A stretch of DNA of 39,058 nt from Caulobacter sp. (lineage in GTDB: Bacteria; Pseudomonadota; Alphaproteobacteria; Caulobacterales; Caulobacteraceae). The stretch is from assembly GCA_028291265.1 (NCBI GenBank), contig JAQGIK010000001.1:1-39058 (forward strand). The letters are read 5' to 3'. Below are positions 17,884-25,817 of the stretch, piece after piece. The position numbers were made by a program, and so were the translations under genes. The notes beneath the pieces were generated by a model, which saw only the letters and a program-made list of their open reading frames with translations, did not search any database and was not told the origin of the DNA. Position 1 is the stretch's first letter. The number at the start of each line of letters is the position of its first letter.

Positions 17884-18375
17884 ATGCGCCCTCTCTTCAT
17901 CGCCGCCGCCCTGGCCCTCGCCCCAATGGCCGCCTTCACCACCCTCGCGCCCGCCGTCGCGGCCGAGCCGACGCCCAAGGACTCGGGCGGGGTGACGGTC
18001 AGCCAGCTGCGCGGCATCGTCGAGGGGCTGGGCTACGACACCACCGACGTTGACGACGCCGAGACCCCCAGTTTCGAGTTCATGATCAGCGACAGCGGCC
18101 TCGACATCCACGTCCTCGCCCAGGAGAGCGAGAGCACCAACTACATCTGGCTCAAGCTGAGCTTCGAGAAACTGAAGCCCGGCCAGAACGACGCGACCTT
18201 CCTGGAACAGACCGCCCAGGCCCAGCCGGCCCACTTCTTCCTCTACGACGACGGCACCCTGGGGATGGCCGTGGCCGTCGAGAACCGGTCGATCACCCCC
18301 TCCATCGTCCAGCGCGGCATCGACATCCTGGTCAACGGGGCGGTGACCACCAAGGACAGCTGGCTGACCGACTAG
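17884..18375 (+). CDS. secreted YbjN-domain protein
   Basis: A 163-residue protein: residues 1-27 form a signal peptide ([18 protein letters not shown], then an AxA site), and the rest matches the YbjN/T3SS-chaperone-like fold, with [16 protein letters not shown], an acidic DDxE turn, [11 protein letters not shown] and the [18 protein letters not shown] strand. The ATG at 17884 is preferred over an upstream GTG (17836), because it puts the signal peptide at the N-terminus. Function is unknown; YbjN overexpression affects motility and stress in enterics. It is divergent from ilvBN. Confidence 0.78.
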   Translation: MRPLFIAAALALAPMAAFTTLAPAVAAEPTPKDSGGVTVSQLRGIVEGLGYDTTDVDDAETPSFEFMISDSGLDIHVLAQESESTNYIWLKLSFEKLKPGQNDATFLEQTAQAQPAHFFLYDDGTLGMAVAVENRSITPSIVQRGIDILVNGAVTTKDSWLTD

Positions 18376-19280
18376 GGCCTGAGCGCCCGCCACTGGGCCT
18401 CGGGATCGAGGCTGGCGGCGCGGGGCCAGTCGGCCATCTGGTTGCGCAGCCAGGTCAGCTGGCGTTTGGCGTAGCGGCGGGTCTCGCGGCGGGCGTCCTC
18501 CAGCGCCTGCTCCAGGGTGATCTCGCCGGCCAGGTGGGCGGCGAACTCGCGCATTCCGACCGCCTTCATGACCGGTAAGCGGGAATCCAGGCCCCGGGCC
18601 GTCAGCGCCGCCACCTCGGCCAGGGCGCCGGCCTCGAGCATGCCGGCCAGTCGGAGGTCGCAACGGCCGTAGAGGGCGTCGCGCGGCGGCTCCAGGGCCA
18701 GGGCCCGCCAACTGCCTTCCGGCAGGACGGGACGGGTATCGGCCTGCCAGTCGCTCAAGGACCGGCCGGAGGCCTGCAGCACGGCCAGCGCCCGGGTCAG
18801 CCGTTGGCGGTCGCCGGGGGCGATCCTGGCCGCAGCGGCAGGATCGGCCGTCGCCAGCCGGGCTCGCGCCGCCGCCTCGCCCTCGGCGTCGTAGCGCGCC
18901 TCGACCGCGTCGCGCAGGTCGGTCGGCACGGCGGGGACGTCGGCCAGGCCCTCGGTCAGGGCCTTGAAGTAGAGACCGGTGCCGCCGACCACGATGGCCG
19001 GCCGGCCGCGGCCGTGGATCGCCGCCAGCACCGGCTCGGCGGCCCGCAGCCAGCGGCCGACGCTCCAGCCGTCGGCGCCGTCGGCCACCCCGAACAGGTG
19101 GTGCGGCGCTGACGCCTCCTCCTCCGGCGTCGGCCGGGCCGAGAGGGCGGTGAGGTCGGCGTAGAGCTGCAACGCGTCGGCGTTGACGATTTCGCCGCCG
19201 GTTTCCCGGGCCAGGCGCAGGGCCAGGGCGGACTTGCCGCTTGCGGTGGGTCCGGCGATCAGCCAGATGCGGGGCTCCAT
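18372..19280 (-). CDS. miaA: tRNA dimethylallyltransferase
   Basis: A 302-residue enzyme that adds a dimethylallyl group to A37 of tRNAs reading UNN codons. The P-loop-like GPTASGKS is at residues 10-17, with [12 protein letters not shown] (substrate site), [12 protein letters not shown] and [10 protein letters not shown] (RNA contact) in the expected order. DALQLY replaces the usual DSMQVY. The frame is open further upstream, but the ATG at 19280 gives the normal start. This ATG overlaps the serB ATG on the other strand by two bases (CATG). Its stop overlaps the end of the YbjN gene. Confidence 0.94.
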   Translation of the reverse strand: MEPRIWLIAGPTASGKSALALRLARETGGEIVNADALQLYADLTALSARPTPEEEASAPHHLFGVADGADGWSVGRWLRAAEPVLAAIHGRGRPAIVVGGTGLYFKALTEGLADVPAVPTDLRDAVEARYDAEGEAAARARLATADPAAAARIAPGDRQRLTRALAVLQASGRSLSDWQADTRPVLPEGSWRALALEPPRDALYGRCDLRLAGMLEAGALAEVAALTARGLDSRLPVMKAVGMREFAAHLAGEITLEQALEDARRETRRYAKRQLTWLRNQMADWPRAASLDPEAQWRALRP

Positions 19281-20154
19281 GACGCTATCCATCACCCTTG
19301 TCGGTCCCGATCCGCAAGCCGTCTCGGCTGCCATCGCGCGTGTTCGTTCCCAGACCGGCGCGGGCGAGGCCCGCGACCTGGGCCCTGGCGCCGTCGACCT
19401 GACCGCCGCAGGCCAGGAGATCCTGACCCGCGGCCTGCTCGACGCCCTGCTCGGCGACCTGCCGGTCGACGCCTGCATCCAGCCCCTGGAAGGCCGCCGC
19501 AAGCGGCTGCTGATCGCCGACATGGACTCGACGATCATCGGCTGCGAGTGCCTCGACGAACTGGCCGATTTCGCCGGCGTCAAGGCGGCCGTCTCCGAGA
19601 TCACCGAGCGGGCCATGCGCGGCGAGCTGGCCTTCGAGGGCGCCCTGCGCGAGCGGGTCGCCATGCTGAAGGGCCTCGAACAGTCGGCCCTCCAGCGCTG
19701 TTACGACGAACGGGTCAAGCTCAATCCCGGGGCCCGGACCCTGGTCCGCACCATGGCCGCGAACGGGGCCAGGTGCCTGCTGGTCTCGGGCGGCTTCACC
19801 TTCTTCACCTCCAGAGTGGCGGCCGCCGCCGGCTTCCATGAGGATCGGGCCAATACGCTGATCGAGGACGGGCTCGGCCTGACGGGTCAGGTTGGCGAGC
19901 CGATCCTCGGGCGGGAAGCCAAGCTGGCCGCGCTTGAGGGAGAGGCGGCGCGGCTGGGTATTCCGTTATCCGGGACCCTGGCCGTCGGCGACGGGGCCAA
20001 TGATCTCGCCATGATCGAGGCGGCGGGTCTCGGGGTGGCGTACCGCGCCAAGCCGGTGGTCGCCGCCCAGGCCCACGCCCGGGTCGACCACGCCGACCTG
20101 ACCGCCCTGCTGTACTTCCAGGGCTACACGGCCAGTCAGTTCGTTACCGACTGA
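19279..20154 (+). CDS. serB: phosphoserine phosphatase
   Basis: A 291-residue HAD-superfamily enzyme for the last step of serine synthesis. Motif I DMDST (residues 81-85, D81 is the phosphorylated nucleophile), motif II in [10 protein letters not shown], and motif III/IV in GDGANDLAM are all present. The N-terminal 75 residues are an ACT-like domain. The ATG at 19279 is used because it matches the family start; ATG 19267 is four codons upstream in frame. Either way the start lies at or inside the 5' end of miaA, so the promoters overlap coding sequence. Confidence 0.94.
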   Translation: MTLSITLVGPDPQAVSAAIARVRSQTGAGEARDLGPGAVDLTAAGQEILTRGLLDALLGDLPVDACIQPLEGRRKRLLIADMDSTIIGCECLDELADFAGVKAAVSEITERAMRGELAFEGALRERVAMLKGLEQSALQRCYDERVKLNPGARTLVRTMAANGARCLLVSGGFTFFTSRVAAAAGFHEDRANTLIEDGLGLTGQVGEPILGREAKLAALEGEAARLGIPLSGTLAVGDGANDLAMIEAAGLGVAYRAKPVVAAQAHARVDHADLTALLYFQGYTASQFVTD

Positions 20155-20201
20155 CACACACAATCCATCCGCCGGGATGAGCGGTAGTAGGGGACGGAGG
20201 A

Positions 20202-21071
20202 TTACTCCCCGCCGCCGCCGCCCTTGCCGAAGTAGCGGAAGAACTCGCTGTCGGGGGACAGCACCAGGGTGGCGTCGCCCTGGCCGAGGCTGGTCTCGTA
20301 GGCGCGCATCGAGCGGTAGAAGCCGGCGAAGGCCGGGTCCTTGCCGAAGCTTTCGGCGAACAGGCGGGCCCGTTCGGCGTCGGCTTCGCCTCGGATGCGT
20401 TCGGCGTCGCCGGTGGCCGTGCCGATGATTTCCAGCGCCTTCTGGTCGCCCTCGGCCCGGATCCGGGTCGACTGCTGCTGGCGGGCGGTCTTCATCCGTG
20501 CGTAGACGGCTTCCTGGTTGGCCAGCGGCAGGTCGGCGCGCTTGATACGGACGTCGATGACCTCGATGCCCAGCCGCGAGCTGGCGGCCTGGCGGGCCAG
20601 GTTGTTGCGGATGACGCCCATCAGCTCGCCCCGGCGGGTCGAGATGATGTCCTCGGAATTGGCCGTGCCCAGCGCCTGGCGCAGGGCGGCGTTGAGCCGC
20701 TGCTCCAGCCGGCGCTCGCCGTTGGTGCCGTCGCCGAGCGCGGTGTAGAACAGGTAGGGGTTCTTGACGCGGTAGCGCAGGAAGGCGTCGACCATCAGCC
20801 GTTCCTTGTTGCCGGTCAGGATCTCTTCCTGGGTCGCCTCCAGCATCTGGTTGCGCTTGTCGAAGCGGATGATGCTTTCCGACAGCGGCCATTTGACCTT
20901 CAGGCCCGGACCGTCGCCGCGGCCGGGGGCGTTGACCACCCGCACGACCTTGCCCAGCTGGACGACCACGGCCTGCTGCGTCTGTCCGACGACATAGAAG
21001 GTCTGGCTGGCGGCCAGCAACAGAATGCCGGCGGCGACGGCCAGCAGGGTGAGTTGGTTACGGCCGATCAT
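20202..21071 (-). CDS. hflC: HflC, SPFH-domain modulator of FtsH
   Basis: A 289-residue inner membrane protein with one N-terminal membrane helix (residues 6-28) and a periplasmic SPFH/band 7 domain (AVVVQLGKVVRVV ... RVKNPYLFYTALGD). A long coiled-coil (LANQEAVYARMKTARQQQSTRIRAEGD) follows, then a C-terminal FGKDPAFAGFYRSMRAYE segment typical of HflC. With HflK it forms the ring complex that surrounds FtsH. Its ATG overlaps the hflK stop (ATGA). Confidence 0.93.
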   Translation of the reverse strand: MIGRNQLTLLAVAAGILLLAASQTFYVVGQTQQAVVVQLGKVVRVVNAPGRGDGPGLKVKWPLSESIIRFDKRNQMLEATQEEILTGNKERLMVDAFLRYRVKNPYLFYTALGDGTNGERRLEQRLNAALRQALGTANSEDIISTRRGELMGVIRNNLARQAASSRLGIEVIDVRIKRADLPLANQEAVYARMKTARQQQSTRIRAEGDQKALEIIGTATGDAERIRGEADAERARLFAESFGKDPAFAGFYRSMRAYETSLGQGDATLVLSPDSEFFRYFGKGGGGGE

Positions 21072-22228
21072 TGGGCGGCTCCCGGAGCACGGGCGGCCGG
21101 CGCGGCGGCGGGGACCCTCGGCTTGAAGACATCGGGCGACAGCACGATCGGGGCGGTGACGCCCTTGCCGTCGATGATCACCTTGTTGGAGTGGCTGAGC
21201 ACGCGCTCCATCGTCTCGATGTAGAGGCGCTGGCGGGTGACGCCGGGGGCCAGGCGGTACTGCACGTACAGCTGGTTGAAGCGCTGGGCCTCACCGACCG
21301 CCTCGTTGACCACCTGGGCCTTGTAGCCGAGCGCGGCCTGCTTGATCTGCGAGGCCTTGCCTTCGGCCTCGTTGACCTTGGCCTGGTAGTTCTGGCCGGC
21401 GGCGGCGACGTCCTGGAAGGCGGCGACGACGGGCTTGGGCGGCTCGGCGGCGCGGATCTGCACGGAGTCGATGACCACCCCGGAGTCATAGCTGTCGAGG
21501 ATGCGCTGCATCAGGGTGGCGGCCTCGGCCTGGATGCGGCCGCGGTCGGTGGTCAGGATGGGGTCGAGCTGGCTGCGGCCGACGACCTCGCGCATCGAGC
21601 TTTCGGCCACGGCCTTCACGGTGGCGGCGATGTCGGTGACGTTGAACAGCGACTTGCCGGCGTTCGACACCTTCCAGTTCACGGCGAACGGCAGGTCGAC
21701 AATGTTCTCGTCGCCGGTCAGCATCAGGCTCTCGTCCTCGACGGTGCCGGCCTTGACCCCGCCGACGATGGTTTCGTTGATCGTGGTGATGTCGACCTTG
21801 CGGTAGCCCTCGACCAGCGGGAAGTGGAAGCCGACACCGGGTCCGTAGCTGCGGCTCCAGGCGCCGAAGGTGGTGACCACCGCCTCCTCCTTGGCGCCGA
21901 CGACGATGACGCCGGCGAAGAAATAGACCGCGACCAGCAGGCCGCCGACGATGGGGGCGTAGCGGCGGACCATGTCCTCGCTCTGGCCGGGCGAACCGCC
22001 GCCGCCATTGCCGCCGAACAGGCCGCGCAGGCGGCCGCTCCAGCGCTCGATCAGCTCGTTGAGGTCGACGCCCTCGGCGGGCGGCGGCTGCGGACGGCGG
22101 GGCGGCGGCTGGGGCCGGCGCGGTTCTTCGCGGTCGGGGGCGGGGCCGGGAGCGCCCGGCTTGTCCTTGTCGCCTTCCGGCGGCGGCGAACCCCAGGGTC
22201 CGGGGTTGGCGTTATCGTTCCAGGGCAT
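21068..22228 (-). CDS. hflK: HflK, SPFH-domain modulator of FtsH
   Basis: A 386-residue partner of HflC. The N-terminus (MPWNDNANPGPWGSPP) is the usual Gly/Pro-rich cytoplasmic tail, followed by a long Pro-rich stretch, one membrane helix at about residues 85-107, and the SPFH domain (KEEAVVTTFGAWSRSYGPGVGFHFP). The frame stays open further upstream, but MPWNDN at 22228 is the conserved start. hflK precedes hflC in the operon, as in other proteobacteria. It is divergent from mrp. Confidence 0.94.
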   Translation of the reverse strand: MPWNDNANPGPWGSPPPEGDKDKPGAPGPAPDREEPRRPQPPPRRPQPPPAEGVDLNELIERWSGRLRGLFGGNGGGGSPGQSEDMVRRYAPIVGGLLVAVYFFAGVIVVGAKEEAVVTTFGAWSRSYGPGVGFHFPLVEGYRKVDITTINETIVGGVKAGTVEDESLMLTGDENIVDLPFAVNWKVSNAGKSLFNVTDIAATVKAVAESSMREVVGRSQLDPILTTDRGRIQAEAATLMQRILDSYDSGVVIDSVQIRAAEPPKPVVAAFQDVAAAGQNYQAKVNEAEGKASQIKQAALGYKAQVVNEAVGEAQRFNQLYVQYRLAPGVTRQRLYIETMERVLSHSNKVIIDGKGVTAPIVLSPDVFKPRVPAAAPAARAPGAAQ

Positions 22229-22331
22229 GGAGTCGGCGGGCTTCCGTCGGCTGAATAAATGAGCCCGGTTGCAAACCCGGGCATAGAGCCGGATATGAGA
22301 CGCCCAAGCCCTCAACGCAAGCTGAACCGGT

Positions 22332-23423
22332 ATGACTTCCATGCCCACAATCGACCGTGACGCCGTGCTGGCGGCCCTCGACAAGGTGGTCGACCCCCGG
22401 TCGGGGCGCGGCCTGGTGTCGGCGGGGCTGGTCCAGGGGCTGGTGATCCGCGAGGGGACGGCCGGTTTCATGCTCGAGGTTCCGGCCGCCGACGCAGGCC
22501 GGTACGGCTATATCCGCGAGCAGGCCGAGACGGTCCTCAAGGGCCTGCCCGGCATCGACAAGGCCCAGGTGGTGCTGACCGCCGAGGCGCCCGCGGGCGT
22601 GACCCGCCAGCGCAAGACGGCGCGGCTGAGCCCCGATCCCAAGTCCGAGCCCAAGGCCGCCGAGGCCGAGAAGCCGGCCCATGTGAAGCGGGTCATCGCC
22701 GTGGCCAGCGGCAAGGGCGGGGTCGGCAAATCGACGGTCTCGGTCAACCTGGCCTGCGCCTTCGCCAAGCTGGGGTTGAACGTCGGGCTGCTCGACGCCG
22801 ACGTCTACGGCCCCTCGGCCCCGAAGATGATGGGCATCGACGAGGAGCCGGCCTTCGTCGACGGCAAGCTGGAGCCGCTGGTCGCCCACGGGGTCAAGCT
22901 GATGAGCATCGGCTTCATGGTCGACGAGGGCAGCCCGATGATCTGGCGCGGGCCGATGGCGTCGTCGGCCGTGCGGCAGATGGTGCAGGACGTGCGCTGG
23001 GGGACGGAGGGGACGCCGCTCGACCTGCTGATCGTCGACCTGCCGCCGGGGACCGGCGACATCCACCTGACCCTGGTCCAGAAACTGGCCGTCGACGGCG
23101 TGGTGCTGGTTTCCACGCCACAGGAGATCGCCCTGATCGACGCCCGCCGGGCGGCGGCGATGTTCGCCAAGACCGGCACGCCGATCCTCGGCGTGATCGA
23201 GAACATGGCCTGGTTCGAGGGCCCGGACGGCAAGCGCATCGCCATCTTCGGGACGGGCGGAGCGCGGGCCGAGGCCGAGGCGATGGGCGTGCCGCTGCTG
23301 GCCGAGATTCCGATCGAGATCGGCTTGCGGGAGGCCGGCGACGAGGGCCGGCCGCTGACGGCGGTCGGCGGCGAGAGCCTGGCCGCCAAAGGGTTCGAGG
23401 CGGCGGCCCGGGCGCTGTTGTAG
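22332..23423 (+). CDS. mrp: Mrp/ApbC-type Fe-S cluster carrier ATPase
   Basis: A 363-residue P-loop protein that carries [4Fe-4S] clusters to target enzymes. An N-terminal MIP18/DUF59 domain (about residues 8-75) is joined by a charged linker to the ATPase. The deviant Walker A motif SGKGGVGKST is at 126-135, with DADVYGPSAPKMMG and DLPPGTGDIHLTL further on. The CxxC that usually follows VIENM is missing: the segment is ENMAWFEGPDGKR. Many alphaproteobacterial Mrp proteins share this loss as far as I recall. An upstream hairpin (GCCCGG-N8-CCGGGC, about 22263-22282) lies in the gap to hflK. Confidence 0.92.
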   Translation: MTSMPTIDRDAVLAALDKVVDPRSGRGLVSAGLVQGLVIREGTAGFMLEVPAADAGRYGYIREQAETVLKGLPGIDKAQVVLTAEAPAGVTRQRKTARLSPDPKSEPKAAEAEKPAHVKRVIAVASGKGGVGKSTVSVNLACAFAKLGLNVGLLDADVYGPSAPKMMGIDEEPAFVDGKLEPLVAHGVKLMSIGFMVDEGSPMIWRGPMASSAVRQMVQDVRWGTEGTPLDLLIVDLPPGTGDIHLTLVQKLAVDGVVLVSTPQEIALIDARRAAAMFAKTGTPILGVIENMAWFEGPDGKRIAIFGTGGARAEAEAMGVPLLAEIPIEIGLREAGDEGRPLTAVGGESLAAKGFEAAARALL

Positions 23424-23462
23424 AGATGGGCGCGAACTGCGCGGCGGATTGAACGATTTCAA

Positions 23463-23547
23463 GGGGTTAACCCCGCGGGCGTTTGAAGTTTGTTTGAAGT
23501 CGATTTGAAGTCGCGGTGAAGCGGACTTGAAGCCGGATTGAAGTCGG
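23463..23547. repeat. six-copy 11-bp tandem repeat, with adjacent 12-bp palindrome
   Basis: From 23482 to 23547 a unit of 11 bp is repeated six times; the core TTGAAG (once GTGAAG) recurs exactly every 11 bases: TTTGAAGTTTG, TTTGAAGTCGA, TTTGAAGTCGC, GGTGAAGCGGA, CTTGAAGCCGG, ATTGAAGTCGG. Just before it is a perfect palindrome GGGGTTAACCCC (23463-23474). The spacing is near one DNA turn, so all cores face the same side. The block sits in the 263-bp gap between mrp and the CinA gene; no gene is seen in that gap. Confidence 0.85.
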
Positions 23548-23625
23548 CGTTTGGCGCGGCGGTCCCGGGTGAGGGGCTTATCGAAGCGGCTAGTCATTAT
23601 ACGCCTGTCCGGAGTGCGCAGCCCA

Positions 23626-23654
23626 AACTCTCCCCCCGCTTGCGGGGGAGAGTT
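23626..23654. repeat. REP-like inverted repeat
   Basis: AACTCTCCCCCCGC-TT-GCGGGGGAGAGTT is a near-perfect 14-bp hairpin with one bulged C. It lies 33 bp before the CinA gene. Its sequence resembles the CTCCCC-TTGCGGGAG cores of the intergenic repeats at 36.8-36.95 kb, so it may be a reduced member of the same family. Confidence 0.7.
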
Positions 23655-23686
23655 ATGAGGTGGCAGACCTCAAGCCTGGAGACGCC

Positions 23687-24187
23687 ATGCACGATATTCT
23701 CAGCCTCGGGGCCCGCGCCGGCGCCCTGCTCAAGGAGCGGGGCGAAAAGGTCGCCGTCGGAGAGACCTCGGCGGGCGGTCTCATTTCCGCCAGCCTGCTG
23801 GCCGTTCCGGGGGCGTCGGCCTATTTCGCGGGCGGCGCCATCACCTATTCGGCCCGGTCGATCCGGGGGCTGGCCGGCATTTCCATCGAGCAACTAAGGG
23901 CCGACGGGATCCGCTCCAGCTCCGAGCCGTATGCGCTGTTGTTGGCGACCGAGATCCGGGCGCGGCACGGAAACATCAGCTGGGGGCTGTCGGAGACCGG
24001 GGCGGCGGGGCCGGACGGCAATCCCTATGGCGACCCGGCGGGGCGTACCTGCATGGCCGTGGTCGGGGCGGTGAGCGTGGTGCGGACGCTGCGCACCGGA
24101 TCGGACGACCGGGTCGGCAACATGTGGGCCTTCGCCGAGGCGACGCTCAAGCTGTTCGTCGAGGTTCTGGAAACCGCGCCGGCCTGA
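23687..24187 (+). CDS. CinA-family amidohydrolase (PncC-like NMN deamidase)
   Basis: A 166-residue protein of the CinA C-terminal domain. Known members hydrolyse nicotinamide mononucleotide to nicotinic acid mononucleotide in pyridine nucleotide salvage. Conserved pieces are VAVGETSAGGLISASLLAVPGAS (serine in the ETSAGG motif), YFAGGAITYS, and GLSETGAAGPDGNPYGDPAG. The usual salvage-type sequence is SITGIAGPxG, so SETGAAGP is a slight variant. ATG 23687 is preferred over GTG 23660, since TGGAGA lies at correct distance. It is convergent with the desaturase remnants. Confidence 0.85.
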   Translation: MHDILSLGARAGALLKERGEKVAVGETSAGGLISASLLAVPGASAYFAGGAITYSARSIRGLAGISIEQLRADGIRSSSEPYALLLATEIRARHGNISWGLSETGAAGPDGNPYGDPAGRTCMAVVGAVSVVRTLRTGSDDRVGNMWAFAEATLKLFVEVLETAPA

Positions 24188-24196
24188 TGGCGGGCG

Positions 24197-24346
24197 TCAG
24201 GCCGCGACCGCCCTGGCCGGCTTGCTGGAGGCCAGCTTGAAGACGTCCCAGTAGCCGGGCGAGGTCAGCATGTCCGGCAGCACGCCCTTGGCCTTCAGCA
24301 GCCGGTGGGTCTTGGGCAGGTTGTAGCAGGGCACATGCATGAAGAA
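24197..24346 (-). pseudogene. remnant of a fatty acid desaturase 3' end (tail 1)
   Basis: Minus-strand reading gives 49 residues and a TGA stop, starting FFMHVPCYNLPK and ending SSKPARAVAA. It aligns without gaps over most of its length to the last 50 residues of the intact desaturase at 25.8 kb (MFMWVSCYTLPK ...). Nothing upstream of the F-F-M point is desaturase-like, and no start or histidine box is left. The segment is as GC-rich as the host genome, unlike tails 2 and 3, so it is the best candidate for the original end of the desaturase gene. It lies 10 bp from the convergent CinA gene. Confidence 0.75.
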
Positions 24347-24445
24347 TTGCGGGCCAGCCTGCTAGCTGGCGCGCTTCCAACTGTTGCGGGGTTCATCGAC
24401 AGCGGCTACTCGCCGTTGGCTGCCCAATAGGAGCGACGTAGCCCA

Positions 24446-25138
24446 ATGACTTCTCGGATTGCCGGTGAGAGTTTTTGGGAGCGCGTGTCGGGCGTGGCTT
24501 ACGCCGACCTTGTTCTGGCCGATTGCGAGTTCAACAGTTGCACGGTGGCGCGAGACCCAGGGAGTCCACGCAACACCTTCGATTCCATTGAGCTGATCAA
24601 CGCCGGCCAATTGAATTGCTCAATATCTGAGGCCGTACTCCGGGACGTACAGCTTCGGGGGCTGAAACGATTGGGAAGCGCACCTCTCTTTTTGTGGGGA
24701 TGCCTCTTCGAGCGCGTGACCTTGTCGGGCCGGATTAGCGCTCTTAAAATCAACTCCAGTATTGTCTTGCCGGGTGACCCCCCGGCTCGTCAGGAATTGC
24801 ACGACGCTGCTGTTGCGCAGTTCTATTCAAATTCGGATTGGGCGTTGGACATCTCCGACGCAGAGTTTCCTGGCGGCGTTACCTTTGAGGCTATCCCCGG
24901 AGACAAGGTGCGACGCGATCCCGCGCGTCAGGTGCTGATCCGAAGGACTGACCTCGCCAAACTGGATTGGCGGAGCATCGACTTCGACGCCACGGCCATC
25001 GACATCGGGCTCAGTTGGTTCGAGCAAGGCTCGCTCTTCGATAGCGTAGTGCTCGCTAGCCGCGCAGACCGGAAGTGGGCAAAGCGCGACCTCGCCGTCT
25101 TCCAGCGGTTACGCGACACGGGCATCGCATCCGCGTAG
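24446..25138 (+). CDS. hypothetical protein, unit 1 cargo gene
   Basis: A 230-residue protein I cannot assign to a named family. The first half has an alternating pattern like a right-handed beta-helix or irregular pentapeptide repeats (YADLVLADCEFNSCTV, AVLRDVQLRGLKRL, FLWGCLFERVTLSGRI). The second half contains DWALDISDAEFPGG and VRRDPARQVLIRR. There is no signal peptide or membrane helix. Its size, cytoplasmic nature and foreign look resemble orphan immunity genes of polymorphic toxin systems, which is a guess. An AGGAG lies 13 bases upstream of the ATG. Codon use differs from neighbouring genes (many TTG, CTT, GTT and AGT codons). Confidence 0.7.
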   Translation: MTSRIAGESFWERVSGVAYADLVLADCEFNSCTVARDPGSPRNTFDSIELINAGQLNCSISEAVLRDVQLRGLKRLGSAPLFLWGCLFERVTLSGRISALKINSSIVLPGDPPARQELHDAAVAQFYSNSDWALDISDAEFPGGVTFEAIPGDKVRRDPARQVLIRRTDLAKLDWRSIDFDATAIDIGLSWFEQGSLFDSVVLASRADRKWAKRDLAVFQRLRDTGIASA

Positions 25139-25169
25139 ATCGCGCTGGTCGATATGACCGCAATCAAGA

Positions 25170-25307
25170 TCAAGCGGCCTTACTCGTGGCTTTTCGGAGG
25201 ACTGCGAGATAGCCGTCGGGCTCGTAGAGCATTTCGCCTAAGTGCCCTTTTTCTTTGAGCAACTTATGGATTTTGGGCAAATTGTAGCAGCCTGCCCACA
25301 TGAACAT
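25170..25307 (-). pseudogene. remnant of a fatty acid desaturase 3' end (tail 2)
   Basis: Minus-strand reading gives 45 residues and a TGA stop, starting MFMWAGCYNLPKIHKLL and ending LRKATSKAA. It matches the C-terminus of the complete desaturase at 25.8 kb and tail 1, but differs from both at many positions, so it is not a recent copy of either. In-frame codons just upstream read a stop and then GGLGYRIG, which is not desaturase. The segment is clearly AT-rich (AAATTGCCC, AAAGAAAAAGGG) against a GC-rich background. It would have been the desaturase end before the second insertion. Confidence 0.75.
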
Positions 25308-25362
25308 GCCTATTCGATATCCCAAGCCGCCTCAGGATTGGATTGCGGACATTTGCTGAGGC

Positions 25363-25803
25363 ATGAGACAAAAAGTGATGCTTGAGATTCCTGATCGCAG
25401 CGGCTGGCTTTCGGAGCCCTTGGCGAGCGCTCCGCCCGTGCCTCCGTTTCCTGAGCTTACAGACCTTGAAAGTCGCGCCTTGGAAATCATCGCGGGGTCG
25501 CTGGGCCCTGTTGCGGATGATTTTAGGAGGCAGGTCAAGGCATGTCAGGTGACAGACAGGGTCGACACTAAGGTGGGGTTCTATACCCGCATTGTGGTAG
25601 ACAGGACCGTCGCCCCTCCTTTCGCCACTGCTTGGCACGTTGGTGTACACCTTGAAGTTAAGGGCACCAGGTACGGCATGGCCTTCATGCCTCGGGACGA
25701 AGATGGCTACTTGGCGACCATTGAAGGCGTGACATACGGCGAAGATGACTTGGCCGGTCAGGATTTGGCCGCGTTAGAATTCGGCGGCTATCAGCTGATC
25801 TAA
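25363..25803 (+). CDS. hypothetical protein, unit 2 cargo gene
   Basis: A 146-residue protein without a recognised family. Segments are FPELTDLESRALEIIAG, a helical DDFRRQVKACQVTDR, then strands GFYTRIVVDR, HVGVHLEVKGTRYGMAFM and GYLATIEGVTYGED, ending DLAALEFGGYQLI. The layout (helix pair then a beta-sheet of about 80 residues) and cytoplasmic character are like small stand-alone immunity-type proteins; that is inference. TGAGG lies close before the ATG. It ends 14 bp before the convergent desaturase stop. GC content looks lower than the surrounding genome. Confidence 0.72.
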   Translation: MRQKVMLEIPDRSGWLSEPLASAPPVPPFPELTDLESRALEIIAGSLGPVADDFRRQVKACQVTDRVDTKVGFYTRIVVDRTVAPPFATAWHVGVHLEVKGTRYGMAFMPRDEDGYLATIEGVTYGEDDLAGQDLAALEFGGYQLI

Positions 25804-25817
25804 CTTCACTAAGGCTT

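Noticed and set aside
19281..19664. N-terminal extension of MiaA upstream of 19280
   Set aside because: It is a Ser/Arg-rich shadow of serB; the P-loop GPTASGKS stands at the normal distance from ATG 19280.
22229..22471. N-terminal extension of HflK upstream of 22228
   Set aside because: It overlaps mrp and does not resemble HflK; MPWNDN is the conserved start.
24147..24380. 77-codon minus-strand frame beginning MEARQLAGW
   Set aside because: This frame is out of phase with the desaturase-like reading; the meaningful frame has no start codon and is annotated as tail 1.
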